Shown in pieces: positions 1-7,942 of a stretch of 14,547 nucleotides of DNA; position 1 is the stretch's first letter; each line of letters starts with the position of its first letter. The DNA is from CAZXBB01 sp964638815. GTDB lineage: Bacteria; Planctomycetota; Phycisphaerae; Phycisphaerales; SM1A02. The notes below the pieces were generated by a model. It ran no database searches, had not been told where the DNA came from, and saw only the letters and a list, made by a program, of their open reading frames with translations. The position numbers and the translations under genes are program-made. The DNA lies in NCBI GenBank assembly GCA_964638815.1, contig CAZXBB010000031.1:1-14547 (forward strand). The letters run 5' to 3'.

Positions 1-38
1 GTGATCGCGAGTTCAGATTCGACGTCGGACGCTGATGT

Positions 39-1559
39 TCACCGGCACTCCAGCTCCTCCCCGACATCGGCCAGCCGCGCCCGGCCGTGGGGGTCGAGCA
101 GGCTCACCGTCACGCCCGCTGCGCCCGACAGGAAGAACGACGACGGCAGCTCTCCGAGCGCGCCCAGCGCGTCACCGACCACGGGCAGATGCGGCGCCGC
201 GAACTTGAAGAGCGGCACGCACACGAAGCCCGTGATCATCGCCGCGAGCGCGCCCCGCGCGGTGATGCCCTTCCAGAACAGCGACAGGACGATCGTCGGG
301 CAGAACGTCGCCGCGATGCCGGACCAGCCGAAGATCACGAACCAGAAGATCGTGCCTTGGTCCGTAATCAGCGCGACCGAAATCGCCACCGCCAGCGCGA
401 CGAGGGCGATGATGACCGTGGTTCGGCGGCTCAGCCCGACGAGCGTGTCGTCGGGGAGGTCGGGGTGCCGGACCTTCTGGTAGTAGTCGCGCACGTAAGC
501 GCTCGACGCGACGATGAGGAGCGAGTCCACGGTGGACATGATCGCCGCGAGCACGACGGCGATGAACAGGCCGACGATGACGGGCGCGAACTGCCCGCGC
601 ACGAGCATCGGCAGCGTCTCCTCCGCGCCCGCGCCGAGCACGGTCTCGACCTCCTGCCCGGGGCCGACGAGCAGATGCCGCCCGACGAGACCGGTGAGCA
701 CCGCGCCGCAGTCGGCGAGCAGCGTCCACGACAACGCCACGAACGTGCCGCGCGGGATCTCCTTCTCCGAGCGCAGCGCGAGGAAGCGCACGAAGATCTG
801 CGGCGAGCCGAGGAAGCCGAGCCCGATGAGGGCGAGGCTCAGGACCTGGAAGACGGTCAGGCTCGTCCAGCCATCGGGTCCCCACGGCGAGAGCAGGCCC
901 GCGTCCTGCGCGCGCAATCCGTCGAAGACGACCCCGATTCCGCCGGCGGCGGCGAAGCCCGCGATGGGAAGCACGACGAGGCCGATCACCATCATGGCGC
1001 CCTGGAAGACGTCGGACCAGACGACGGCGAGAAACCCGCCGGTCACGATGTAGACCATCACCACGCCGAAGCCGATGCACGCGCCGAGGTAGTAGTTCAG
1101 CCCGAGGAAGCTGCTGAACGCGTTCCCCGTCGCGAAGATCTGCGCGCTGACGTAGATCGTCACGAACACCACGAGCGCGCCGGCGGCAACGAGGCGAAGC
1201 AGGTGTCCGTGGTCGCGGAAACGGGACTCGAGGTAGTCGGGAATCGTGATCGAGTCGTAGCGTCCGGTCAGGTGGCGGAAGCGCCGGCACATGATGATCC
1301 AGGCGGCGCCGACGCCGAGGATCTCGCCGAGCACGACCCAGAACGCCTGCACGCCGACGAGCGCCCCCATCCCGGTGAGCCCGAGCAGCAGCCAGGCGGA
1401 TTCGCCGGTGGCGCGAGCCGAGAACGCGGCGGAGATGAAGCTCAATCGCTTGCCTGCGGCGTAGTAGTCGCGGACGTCCTTCATCCGCCGCGAGGCGACG
1501 ACGCCGATCGCGACGAGGATGAGGAGATAGGCGATGACGCCGGCGAGTTCGAGCACCAT
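39..1559 (-). CDS. PutP-like sodium:solute symporter (SSS family)
   Basis: Predicted inner-membrane sodium-coupled importer of 506 residues, close to the length of PutP. It has many hydrophobic segments and SSS landmarks in the right order: a GESAWLLLGLTGMG stretch near residues 52-65 (PutP: DMSGWLLMG), GGFLAVVWSDVFQG, LGFLGSPQIFVRFLA, and MSTVDSLLIVASSA at 341-354. S342 and T343 align with the Ser-Thr pair of the PutP sodium site. The position that is Asp55 in PutP appears to be Gly52, followed by Glu53, so the carboxylate is displaced by one residue. The ATG at 1559 was chosen because the protein begins directly with the first transmembrane helix (MVLELAGVIAYLLILV). The Shine-Dalgarno is weak. 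The frame stays open far upstream, but only as a GC-rich shadow. It is divergent from the amidohydrolase gene. The substrate cannot be read from sequence; proline, another amino acid, or a related small solute is possible. Confidence 0.93.
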   Translation of the reverse strand: MVLELAGVIAYLLILVAIGVVASRRMKDVRDYYAAGKRLSFISAAFSARATGESAWLLLGLTGMGALVGVQAFWVVLGEILGVGAAWIIMCRRFRHLTGRYDSITIPDYLESRFRDHGHLLRLVAAGALVVFVTIYVSAQIFATGNAFSSFLGLNYYLGACIGFGVVMVYIVTGGFLAVVWSDVFQGAMMVIGLVVLPIAGFAAAGGIGVVFDGLRAQDAGLLSPWGPDGWTSLTVFQVLSLALIGLGFLGSPQIFVRFLALRSEKEIPRGTFVALSWTLLADCGAVLTGLVGRHLLVGPGQEVETVLGAGAEETLPMLVRGQFAPVIVGLFIAVVLAAIMSTVDSLLIVASSAYVRDYYQKVRHPDLPDDTLVGLSRRTTVIIALVALAVAISVALITDQGTIFWFVIFGWSGIAATFCPTIVLSLFWKGITARGALAAMITGFVCVPLFKFAAPHLPVVGDALGALGELPSSFFLSGAAGVTVSLLDPHGRARLADVGEELECR

Positions 1560-1802
1560 GGCGGGGGATCCGGCGCGACGGGGCGGCGGCGCGTCACGAA
1601 CGGTCCGAGGGTACCACCAACCGCGGCTGCTCGACAGGCGTCGGCCGGACCGGGCGCCCTCTCGCGATCGGACCCCGGGACCTGAATGGGGATACGTCGG
1701 CGAGAGCGTCGGCGCGCGGGACCGGACGGACAAGATCATGGCGGCGCTTATGCGGCTTGCGATGCCGCGGAGGTGACCTCGGATCCGGAGCACACGGGAC
1801 CG
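1560..1802. other. divergent intergenic region, left part
   Basis: This non-coding stretch lies between the leftward symporter and the rightward amidohydrolase. It contains open frames on both strands, but none has a Shine-Dalgarno site or protein-like composition. I see no convincing sigma-70 promoter for the symporter here and no strong hairpin. It passes directly into the hexamer-based repeat at 1803. Confidence 0.6.
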
Positions 1803-1920
1803 CGACTGCGTCCGCGTCCGCGTCCGCGGCTGCGTCCGTGTCCACGACTGCGTCCGCGTCCGCGTCCGCGGCTGCGTCCGTGTCCGCGACTGCGTCCGTG
1901 TCCGTGTCCGCGTCCGCGTG
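1803..1920. repeat. hexamer-based tandem repeat with 42-bp higher-order unit
   Basis: The tract is built from hexamers related to CGTCCG, CGACTG, CGGCTG and TGTCCG. Seven hexamers form a 42-bp unit. Unit 1 (1803-1844) and unit 2 (1845-1886) are identical except for the last base (A versus G). A third, partial unit (1887-1920) begins with the same CGACTG and then drifts to TGTCCG/CGTCCG. The tract ends 29 bases before the amidohydrolase ATG, so it sits where upstream promoter elements would be. All frames stay open because the period is a multiple of three and no stop occurs in it, but coding is unlikely. Confidence 0.95.
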
Positions 1921-1933
1921 ACCCTCCGCCCCG

Positions 1934-1939
1934 TACAAT
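1934..1939 (+). promoter_or_regulatory. candidate -10 box TACAAT for the amidohydrolase operon
   Basis: TACAAT matches the sigma-70 -10 consensus at five of six positions and stands out in very GC-rich surroundings. It lies 10 bases before the ATG at 1950, so a transcript starting about 7 bases downstream would be nearly leaderless. No -35 match is visible because the repeat tract occupies that position. Confidence 0.45.
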
Positions 1940-1949
1940 GCGGCCCCCG

Positions 1950-2978
1950 ATGTACTACGCCGCCGCCTGCCAGACCGCCTTCGACTGTCCCGCCGATCGG
2001 ACGACGATCCGGGAGCGCGCGAAACGCATGGGCGAGATCGTCGAGCAGACGATCACGGGGTACGAGCCGTTCTTCGACGTCCGCCTCCTCGCGTTCCCCG
2101 AATTCGCCCATGCCGCCCCGATCTACGACGAGGTCGCCAAGCTGCGGGACCGTCTCGCGGTCCCCGTACCCAACGAGCACACCGATCGCTACGAGAAGCT
2201 CGCGAAGCAGTACGGCTGCTACATCCAGACCGGCTCGTTCCTCGAATCCGATCCCGCATGGCCCGACGTCGTCTTCAACACCACCGTTCTCGTCGGGCCC
2301 ACGGGCATCCTCTCGAAGTACCGCAAGGTGAACCCGTGGATCCCGTGGGAGATCCACGCGAGCCCGCACGACCTGGAGGACTACCGCGACGAGGTGTTCC
2401 CGGTGGTCGAGACGGAGCTGGGCGTCCTGGGCGTCGCGATCTGCTACGACTGGCTGTTCCCCGAGACGATCCGGCAGATCGCCTTCAACGGCGCCGAGGT
2501 GATCGTGCGCGTGTCGGCGTACATGGACCCGTGGGGCGCGACCCCGCCGATGGACTGGTGGACGCTCTTCAACCGCGCCCGGGCGGCGGAGAACACGGCG
2601 TACGTCGTGGCCGCCAACCAGGGCGCCCCGATGACGGGTTATCCGCCGTTCAGTTGGCCGGGCGGGAGCATGGTGGTCGATTACGACGGGCGGATCCTCG
2701 CCCAGGCCGACCCCGGACCCGGCGAGAAGGTGGTGGTCGCCCCCGTGGACATCGAGGCGCTCCGCGCGGAGCGCGACCGGCGGGTCGGCCACGACATGCG
2801 GGCGCACCTGCGCTCGGAGATCCACCCGTACCTCGGTCGCCGCTGGCTCGCGCCGGCGGGGCCGGACGACCACCCGCTGTGCGGCGATGACATCCGCGAC
2901 CGGGTCGAGGCGGCGAAGCAAAGGCTCACCGGGGACGAGAACGGAGTTGACGAACCCGATGAAAGCATGGACGAGTGA
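1950..2978 (+). CDS. carbon-nitrogen hydrolase (nitrilase superfamily amidohydrolase)
   Basis: Predicted cytoplasmic amidohydrolase of 342 residues that hydrolyses a C-N bond of an amide or carbamoyl compound through a Glu-Lys-Cys triad. The triad is visible: E51 in LLAFPEF, K126 in SKYRKVNPW, and C165 in GVAICYDWLFPE. A second conserved region, NRARAAENTAYVVAANQG, follows. The KYRKVNPW and AICYDWLFPE contexts resemble the aliphatic amidase/formamidase side of the superfamily more than NAD synthetase-type members, but the substrate is not determined. The ATG at 1950 was preferred because the first beta strand (YYAAACQT) begins at once and the alternative ATG at 1938 overlaps the candidate TACAAT box. 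No Shine-Dalgarno precedes either start, which fits a leaderless message. The gene overlaps the next lipoprotein gene by 20 bases and is divergent from the symporter, which could supply its substrate (inference). Confidence 0.92.
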   Translation: MYYAAACQTAFDCPADRTTIRERAKRMGEIVEQTITGYEPFFDVRLLAFPEFAHAAPIYDEVAKLRDRLAVPVPNEHTDRYEKLAKQYGCYIQTGSFLESDPAWPDVVFNTTVLVGPTGILSKYRKVNPWIPWEIHASPHDLEDYRDEVFPVVETELGVLGVAICYDWLFPETIRQIAFNGAEVIVRVSAYMDPWGATPPMDWWTLFNRARAAENTAYVVAANQGAPMTGYPPFSWPGGSMVVDYDGRILAQADPGPGEKVVVAPVDIEALRAERDRRVGHDMRAHLRSEIHPYLGRRWLAPAGPDDHPLCGDDIRDRVEAAKQRLTGDENGVDEPDESMDE

Positions 2979-5900
2979 CGACGCCCGCCGCGTGCGGAGG
3001 CTCGCGCGCCGCGCGGTGCTGATCGGGGTGACGCTCGCACTGCTCGGCGGCTGCCCGTCGCCGAACGGCGACGAGAGCACGACGACGCCGTTCGTGCTCG
3101 ACGACCCGGAGCTGGTCGCCCGCAACAACAGGGGCGTCGGCCACATGGGCCGCTTCGAGTACGACGCCGCCCGCGCGATCTTCGCGGGCATTGTGGACGA
3201 GCACCCGAACTGGCTCGACGCGAAGGTCAACCTCGCGATCGCGACGTTCAACCGGCAGCAGGACGGCGACGAGCAGACCGGCCTCGCGCTGCTCGAATCG
3301 GTCGCCGCCGCCGACCCCGGTCACCTGCGGGCGCACTATTGTCTCGGGCTCCTCAAGCTGCGGGCCGGCCGGATCGACGAGGCGCTGACGCACTTCCGGA
3401 AGGTGATCGAGGCCGACCCGGCCGATCCGTACGCGGCGTATTCAGTCGCCCAGTGCGAGGAGGGGAGCGACGACGCGGCGGCGCTCGCGGGGTACCTGCG
3501 CTCGATCGAGCTCGATCCCTACATGCGGAGCGCCTACTACCGCGCGTTCCAGCTCCTCCAGCGGGCCGGCCGCGGCGAGGACGCGCAGCGGTACTTCCAG
3601 GACTTCCAGAAGCTCGAGGACAATCCGCGCGCGCATCTCGTCGAGGTGGTATACACGCGCATGGGGCCGAAGGCCGAAGCGATCGCGGTCGATCTCGCGA
3701 ACGCGCCGCCCCCGCCCGCGCCGACGGGACCGGTCTTCGCCGACGAGGCCCCGCTGCCAGTAACCGGGGACCATCCGGCGTGGGGCGCCGACGCGTCCTC
3801 GCGTCCGAACGTCACCGCCGCCGACATCGACGCGGACGGCGCCCTCGACCTCTTCATCGCGAACGCGTTCGCCGGGGACGGCCCGCCGAATGCGGTGCTG
3901 CTGCGACGCGGCGACGCCTGGGCGGTGCAGATGGGCCATCCGCTCGCGGCCATCGCCGGCGTCAACGCCGCGTTGTGGGGCGACTACGACAACGACGGAC
4001 GCACCGACGTCTACCTGTGCCGCGACGGCGCGAACGTCCTGCTCCGGCACGACGACGCCGGCGGGTGGGCGGACGTCACCGGGGCGACGGGAACGGCCGG
4101 CGCCGCGCTCAACACGGTTGACGGCGCGATGTTCGACGCGGACCACGACGGCGATCTCGACCTCTTTCTCGTGAACCACGACGGTCCGAACGAGCTCTTC
4201 AGCAACAACCTCGACGGCACCTTCCGTCCGCTCGCCGCCGACCAGGGGCTCACCGGCGGGGCCGGGAGCCGGAGCGTCGTGGTCGTCGATCTCGACCGCG
4301 ACCGCGACACCGACATCGTCGTGATCAACGACACGCCGCCGCACGACGTCTACGTCAACGACCGTCTCTGGTCGTACCGACCGGCGACCGGCATGGACGC
4401 GTTCACCGCGATGCCGCTCGTCGCGGCGGTGGCCGGAGACGTCGATGCCGACGGCGCGGTCGAGCTGTACGTCCTGACGCCGGAGCAGACCATCGCACGA
4501 TTTACGGCCGGCGCCGACGGGGCGTGGACGCGCGCGGCGATCGCCGGGCCGCCGCCGAAGACGCCGGATGCCGCGGCCGAATCGCGTCTCGCGCTCATCG
4601 ACACCGACGGCGACGGCACGCCGGAGCTGCTGGCGTCCACGATGGACGGCTGGCGGGCCATGCGGCTTGGCGCGCCGCAGACGGCGCCGCCCGTCGTCCC
4701 CACCGACGTGATGGTCGCGGTCTCCGGGGCCAGGGGCTGGTTGCCCGTCATCGTCGATCCGGCCCGCGGCCCGTCGATCGTCGCGCTGGGCGAAGACGGC
4801 GCGCCGGTGCACTGGGCGCCGGGCCCGGGGCGGCATCCGTTCGCGAGCCTCGCATTCACGGGCAAGGACAGCAAGGCCGACTCGATGCGCTCGAACGCGA
4901 GCGGCGTGGGGACGCACGTCGCGGCGCGCGTCGGCTCGCACTGGACCGTCGCCGACTCGTTCCGCAAGACGTCGGGGCCGGGGCAGAGTCTCCAGCCCGT
5001 TTCGATCGGGCTCGGTTCCGCGAAGGCGATCGACTTCATCGCGATCGAGTGGTCCGACGGCGTCTTCCAGAGCGAGATGGGGCTCGGCCCCGGCACCGTC
5101 CACCTCATCGAGGAGAAGCAGCGGCAGCTCTCGAGCTGTCCGGTGCTCTTCGCGTGGAACGGCGAGAAGTACGAGTTCGTGAGCGATATCCTCGGCGTCG
5201 GCGGCATCGGCTTCATGCTCGCCCCCGGGCAGTACACGACGCCCCGCCCGTGGGAGCGATTCCTCTTCCCCGAGGGCGCGATCGCGCCGCGCGACGACGC
5301 GTACGCGATCAGGATCGGCGAGCCGATGGAGGAGGCGTGCTATCTCGACGCGGCGACGTTCACGGTCTTCGACCTGCCGCCCGGGTGGCGGATGACGATC
5401 GACGAACGCATGAACGTCAACGGCCCCGCGCCGACCGGCGCGCCCCTTTACTACCGCGAGACGGTGCTTCCCCTGCGCGCGACGAACGAGCGCGGCGACG
5501 ACGTGACGGCGTCGATCGCGGTCGCCGACGGCACGGCCGCCCCGGTCGGCCCGCTCGATCACCGTTTCATCGGGCGGCTCGCTGGGACCCACACGCTCAC
5601 CGTGGAGTTCGCCGCGCCGCTCGCACCCGACGGCCGGCGGCCGGTGCTCGTGATCGACGGCTGGGTGGAGTACGCGTATTCGCAGACGATGTTCGCCGCG
5701 TGGCAGGCCGGCGCGGACTTCCGCGCTCCGTCGCTCGCCGCGCGTGATTCCGGCGGCCGCTGGCACACGCTGCACGAGCAGTTCGGCTATCCCGCCGGCA
5801 TGCCGCGGCAGATGGCGCTGCCCCTCGACGAGCTTCCGGAGGGGACGACGGCGCTGCGTCTCGCGACGAACCAGGAGGTCTACTGGGACCGCATCGCGAT

Positions 5901-6363
5901 CGCGTACGCCGAGCCGTGCCCGGACGCGCGCGTCACGACGAGCGCACCGCGGCTCGCCCGCGTCGCGCCGGGCGGCTTTCCGCGCCGCACGACCGGTGAG
6001 CAGCGTCAACCGCACTACGACTCCGCGCAGCGTGCGCCGCTGTGGGACACGCGGCATCAATCCGGCCTGTACACGCGTTTCGGCGATGCGACGACGCTGG
6101 TCGCCCGCACAGACGACGCGCTCGCGATCATCGGCCCGGGCGAGGAGATCCACCTCGAGTATCCCGTCGATCCCGCGCCGCTTCCACCGGGCTGGACGCG
6201 TCGCTACGTGCTCGACGCGGCCGGCTGGTGCAAGGACATGGACCTCTTCACACGCGATGGCGAGACGCTGGAGCCGCTGCCGCGCCGGGGAAGCGGGGAA
6301 GTCGACCCCGCGGTGCAGCGGCTGCACGATCGGCACAACACGCGCTACGAATCGGGTCGGTGA
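2959..6363 (+). CDS. large lipoprotein: TPR, FG-GAP/VCBS and ASPIC/UnbV domains plus long tail
   Basis: This 1134-residue protein has a lipoprotein signal: a basic N-terminus, a hydrophobic core, and lipobox LLGGC with Cys at residue 32. TPR-like helices span about 56-240 (GRIDEALTHFRKVIEADP is a clear unit). At least six FG-GAP/VCBS repeats follow at about 283-560, each with an Asp-rich calcium loop such as DIDADGALDLF, DYDNDGRTDVY and DADHDGDLDLF. An ASPIC/UnbV-like segment covers about 646-720 (GVGTHVAARVG, AIEWSDGVFQ). The remaining 410 or so residues begin CPVLFAWNGEKYEFVSDILG and include GWCKDMDLFTRDGETLEP near 1090; I can assign no named domain to them. The architecture is that of CRTAC1-like surface proteins. 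The ATG at 2959 was chosen for its signal peptide; GGAG lies 12 bases upstream. The gene overlaps the amidohydrolase by 20 bases, so the two are probably cotranscribed. The stop codon is the first TGA of an 11-bp repeat array. Confidence 0.93.
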   Translation: MKAWTSDDARRVRRLARRAVLIGVTLALLGGCPSPNGDESTTTPFVLDDPELVARNNRGVGHMGRFEYDAARAIFAGIVDEHPNWLDAKVNLAIATFNRQQDGDEQTGLALLESVAAADPGHLRAHYCLGLLKLRAGRIDEALTHFRKVIEADPADPYAAYSVAQCEEGSDDAAALAGYLRSIELDPYMRSAYYRAFQLLQRAGRGEDAQRYFQDFQKLEDNPRAHLVEVVYTRMGPKAEAIAVDLANAPPPPAPTGPVFADEAPLPVTGDHPAWGADASSRPNVTAADIDADGALDLFIANAFAGDGPPNAVLLRRGDAWAVQMGHPLAAIAGVNAALWGDYDNDGRTDVYLCRDGANVLLRHDDAGGWADVTGATGTAGAALNTVDGAMFDADHDGDLDLFLVNHDGPNELFSNNLDGTFRPLAADQGLTGGAGSRSVVVVDLDRDRDTDIVVINDTPPHDVYVNDRLWSYRPATGMDAFTAMPLVAAVAGDVDADGAVELYVLTPEQTIARFTAGADGAWTRAAIAGPPPKTPDAAAESRLALIDTDGDGTPELLASTMDGWRAMRLGAPQTAPPVVPTDVMVAVSGARGWLPVIVDPARGPSIVALGEDGAPVHWAPGPGRHPFASLAFTGKDSKADSMRSNASGVGTHVAARVGSHWTVADSFRKTSGPGQSLQPVSIGLGSAKAIDFIAIEWSDGVFQSEMGLGPGTVHLIEEKQRQLSSCPVLFAWNGEKYEFVSDILGVGGIGFMLAPGQYTTPRPWERFLFPEGAIAPRDDAYAIRIGEPMEEACYLDAATFTVFDLPPGWRMTIDERMNVNGPAPTGAPLYYRETVLPLRATNERGDDVTASIAVADGTAAPVGPLDHRFIGRLAGTHTLTVEFAAPLAPDGRRPVLVIDGWVEYAYSQTMFAAWQAGADFRAPSLAARDSGGRWHTLHEQFGYPAGMPRQMALPLDELPEGTTALRLATNQEVYWDRIAIAYAEPCPDARVTTSAPRLARVAPGGFPRRTTGEQRQPHYDSAQRAPLWDTRHQSGLYTRFGDATTLVARTDDALAIIGPGEEIHLEYPVDPAPLPPGWTRRYVLDAAGWCKDMDLFTRDGETLEPLPRRGSGEVDPAVQRLHDRHNTRYESGR

Positions 6364-6470
6364 CGGGTCGGTGACGGGTCGGTGACGGGTCGGTGCCGGG
6401 TCAGTGACGAATCGGTGCCGGGTCGGTGAAGTGTCGGTGCCGGGTCGGTGAAGTGTCGTTGCCGGGTCGG
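6350..6470. repeat. 11-bp tandem repeat overlapping the lipoprotein stop codon
   Basis: Ten complete 11-bp units run from 6361 to 6470 (consensus TGACGGGTCGG), preceded by a partial unit at 6350-6360 that encodes the last residues SGR. The first three complete units are identical. From 6416 the array alternates TGCCGGGTCGG with TGAAGTGTCGG, making a 22-bp higher-order unit present about twice. The TGA of the first complete unit is the stop codon of the large lipoprotein. The array lies between two convergent genes. Confidence 0.97.
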
Positions 6471-6485
6471 TGAATCAAAGGCAGC

Positions 6486-6508
6486 GCTCGGGCCAGAAGG
6501 GCACGAGC
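6486..6508 (-). terminator. weak hairpin between convergent genes
   Basis: GCTCG (6486-6490) pairs with CGAGC (6504-6508), and GCC with GGC inside it after one mismatch. On the minus strand the stem is followed a few bases later by TTTGATT. It could end the FG-GAP operon or serve both convergent units. It has no true T-run, so this is a weak call. Confidence 0.25.
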
Positions 6509-6562
6509 CGGCGCCCCCCTCGAGCAAGCCGGCTTCGCCTTCCCGTCAGGCAGCCCGTCGCC

Positions 6563-7942
6563 TCACCGGCGCTTCCCGCAGAACACTATCACCTGCTCCG
6601 CGATCGTCGGCGCCGACGGGTCCTTCGGGTTCGACTCCACCTTCAGGCCGGTGCACGCGATCACGTCCGGGACGCCGTCGGCATTCACGTCGCCGATGGC
6701 GACCCCCGGCGTCGCGGCGAGACCCGTGCCGGGCAGACCCGAGTCGGCGTGGAACGTCCAGCGTCCCTCGCCCTGTCCCGTGAGCAGGTAGACCCCGCGG
6801 CTGAAGCCCTTGCCGAGCGTCGTGCGGCCCGCGACCGCGATGTCCTGGTGACCGTCCTGATCGATGTCGCCGACCGCGATGCCGGTCGCGCCGCCGAGCA
6901 TGCCGGGGAAGACGTCCTCCGCCTTGAGCCACCAGCCGCCCTCCTGCTGGAAGTAGACCTCAGGGCCGTCGTACCAGTTCGCGACGATGATGTCCGTGCG
7001 GCCGTCGCCGTTCATGTCGGCGGCCGCCATGGCCTGGTAGATTCCGCGGATCATCGGGCTCGGCAGGCCGTCGTTCATCTCGCCCCAGCCGTTGTCGCCC
7101 TCGTTGAGCCACGCCCGCGGTCCGTCGGAGTGAGACGCGATGATGTCGGGCAGATCGTCACCGTTGAGATCGGCGAGCACGACGCGCACCGCCCAGCCCT
7201 CGGGTGTCGGCGAGAGCGCGCTCCATTTCCAGTTCCGGCCGGTGCCGTCACCGTGGTACACGTTGACGCCGCCGTAGTCGCTCGCGGCGGCGACGAGATC
7301 CGGGAAGCCGTCACCGTTGACGTCCGCGCAGGCGATGTCCTCGGCGCCCGTCCAGTGCTCGATCACCGTGTCGTCGCCGACGAGCTGCGTCGGGAAGAGA
7401 CCGTCGACCACCTTCTCCCACTGTCCGGTGCCGTCGCCGAGGTAGACGTAGATGCCGTGGCAGTGATCGCCCACGACGATGTCGGCGTCCCCGTCCATGT
7501 CCACGTCCGCGACGCCGACACCGCCCCCGCACGAGCCCGTGCCGGGGTCGAGACCCTCGGACGAGTCGCGCCAGTTCCCGGCGCCGTCACCCAGCCAGAC
7601 CCGCGGACCCCGGCCGAGACGCGGAACGGCCACGAGGTCGACGTGCCCGTCCGCATTCACGTCCGCGAGGACGGGGTCGCACTTCCACATGCCGGACGTC
7701 GGGAGCCCGGAGGCGCACAGCGTGTACGCGACGGGCGACGGCGCCGACGCCGGGGCGGTCGTCGCCGGCTCGGGCGTTCCGGACGCCTCCGGCATCGTCG
7801 CGGGCGGCGGCGATCCGGTCTCGTTCGCCTCCGGGGCCGCGGCGTGCGCGGCGCCGCTGCCGTTCGCGTCGCCGTCCGTCTGCGTGCATCCGAAGAGCGC
7901 CAGCGAGGCCAGCGCGGACGCGATTCCGATCTTGCTGTTCAC
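6563..7942 (-). CDS. FG-GAP/VCBS-repeat lipoprotein, likely seven-bladed propeller
   Basis: This predicted lipid-anchored surface protein has 459 residues. It begins with GTG and has a short signal ending in lipobox LFGC (Cys19); Phe at -2 is atypical. An Ala/Pro/Thr-rich linker covers about 20-72. Seven FG-GAP-type repeats follow, each with an Asp-rich calcium loop, for example DVNADGHVDLV at about 94-104, DVDMDGDADIV, DVNGDGFPDLV, DLNGDDLPDII, DMNGDGRTDII, DIDQDGHQDIA and DVNADGVPDVI. Seven repeats fit a complete beta-propeller of the integrin-alpha type. The GTG at 7942 is well supported: its GTGA overlaps the TGA stop of the upstream gene, GGGGTGG lies just before it, and the lipoprotein signal starts there. 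Longer starts would bury the signal. Translational coupling to the NTF2-like lipoprotein is expected. The ligand is unknown; extracellular binding or scaffolding is likely. Confidence 0.9.
   Translation of the reverse strand: MNSKIGIASALASLALFGCTQTDGDANGSGAAHAAAPEANETGSPPPATMPEASGTPEPATTAPASAPSPVAYTLCASGLPTSGMWKCDPVLADVNADGHVDLVAVPRLGRGPRVWLGDGAGNWRDSSEGLDPGTGSCGGGVGVADVDMDGDADIVVGDHCHGIYVYLGDGTGQWEKVVDGLFPTQLVGDDTVIEHWTGAEDIACADVNGDGFPDLVAAASDYGGVNVYHGDGTGRNWKWSALSPTPEGWAVRVVLADLNGDDLPDIIASHSDGPRAWLNEGDNGWGEMNDGLPSPMIRGIYQAMAAADMNGDGRTDIIVANWYDGPEVYFQQEGGWWLKAEDVFPGMLGGATGIAVGDIDQDGHQDIAVAGRTTLGKGFSRGVYLLTGQGEGRWTFHADSGLPGTGLAATPGVAIGDVNADGVPDVIACTGLKVESNPKDPSAPTIAEQVIVFCGKRR

Noticed and set aside
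1803..1920. Possible CRISPR array.
   Set aside because: The units are contiguous with no unique spacers, and no cas gene is near; it is a simple tandem repeat.
1594..1938. Minus-strand frame with an Asp-Ala/Asp-Thr repeat protein over the 42-bp repeat.
   Set aside because: It is the translation of a noncoding tandem repeat, with no Shine-Dalgarno and no folded region.
1560..3251. Continuation of the symporter reading frame on the minus strand for a further 560 residues.
   Set aside because: It is antisense to the amidohydrolase and part of the large lipoprotein gene, has Arg/Val/Asp-rich composition, and the symporter's first membrane helix marks the real start.
3442..6336. Minus-strand frame of 964 codons antisense to the large lipoprotein.
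   Set aside because: It is a GC-rich shadow: the sense frame has clear domains and a lipobox, while this one is Arg/Val/Glu-rich without motifs.
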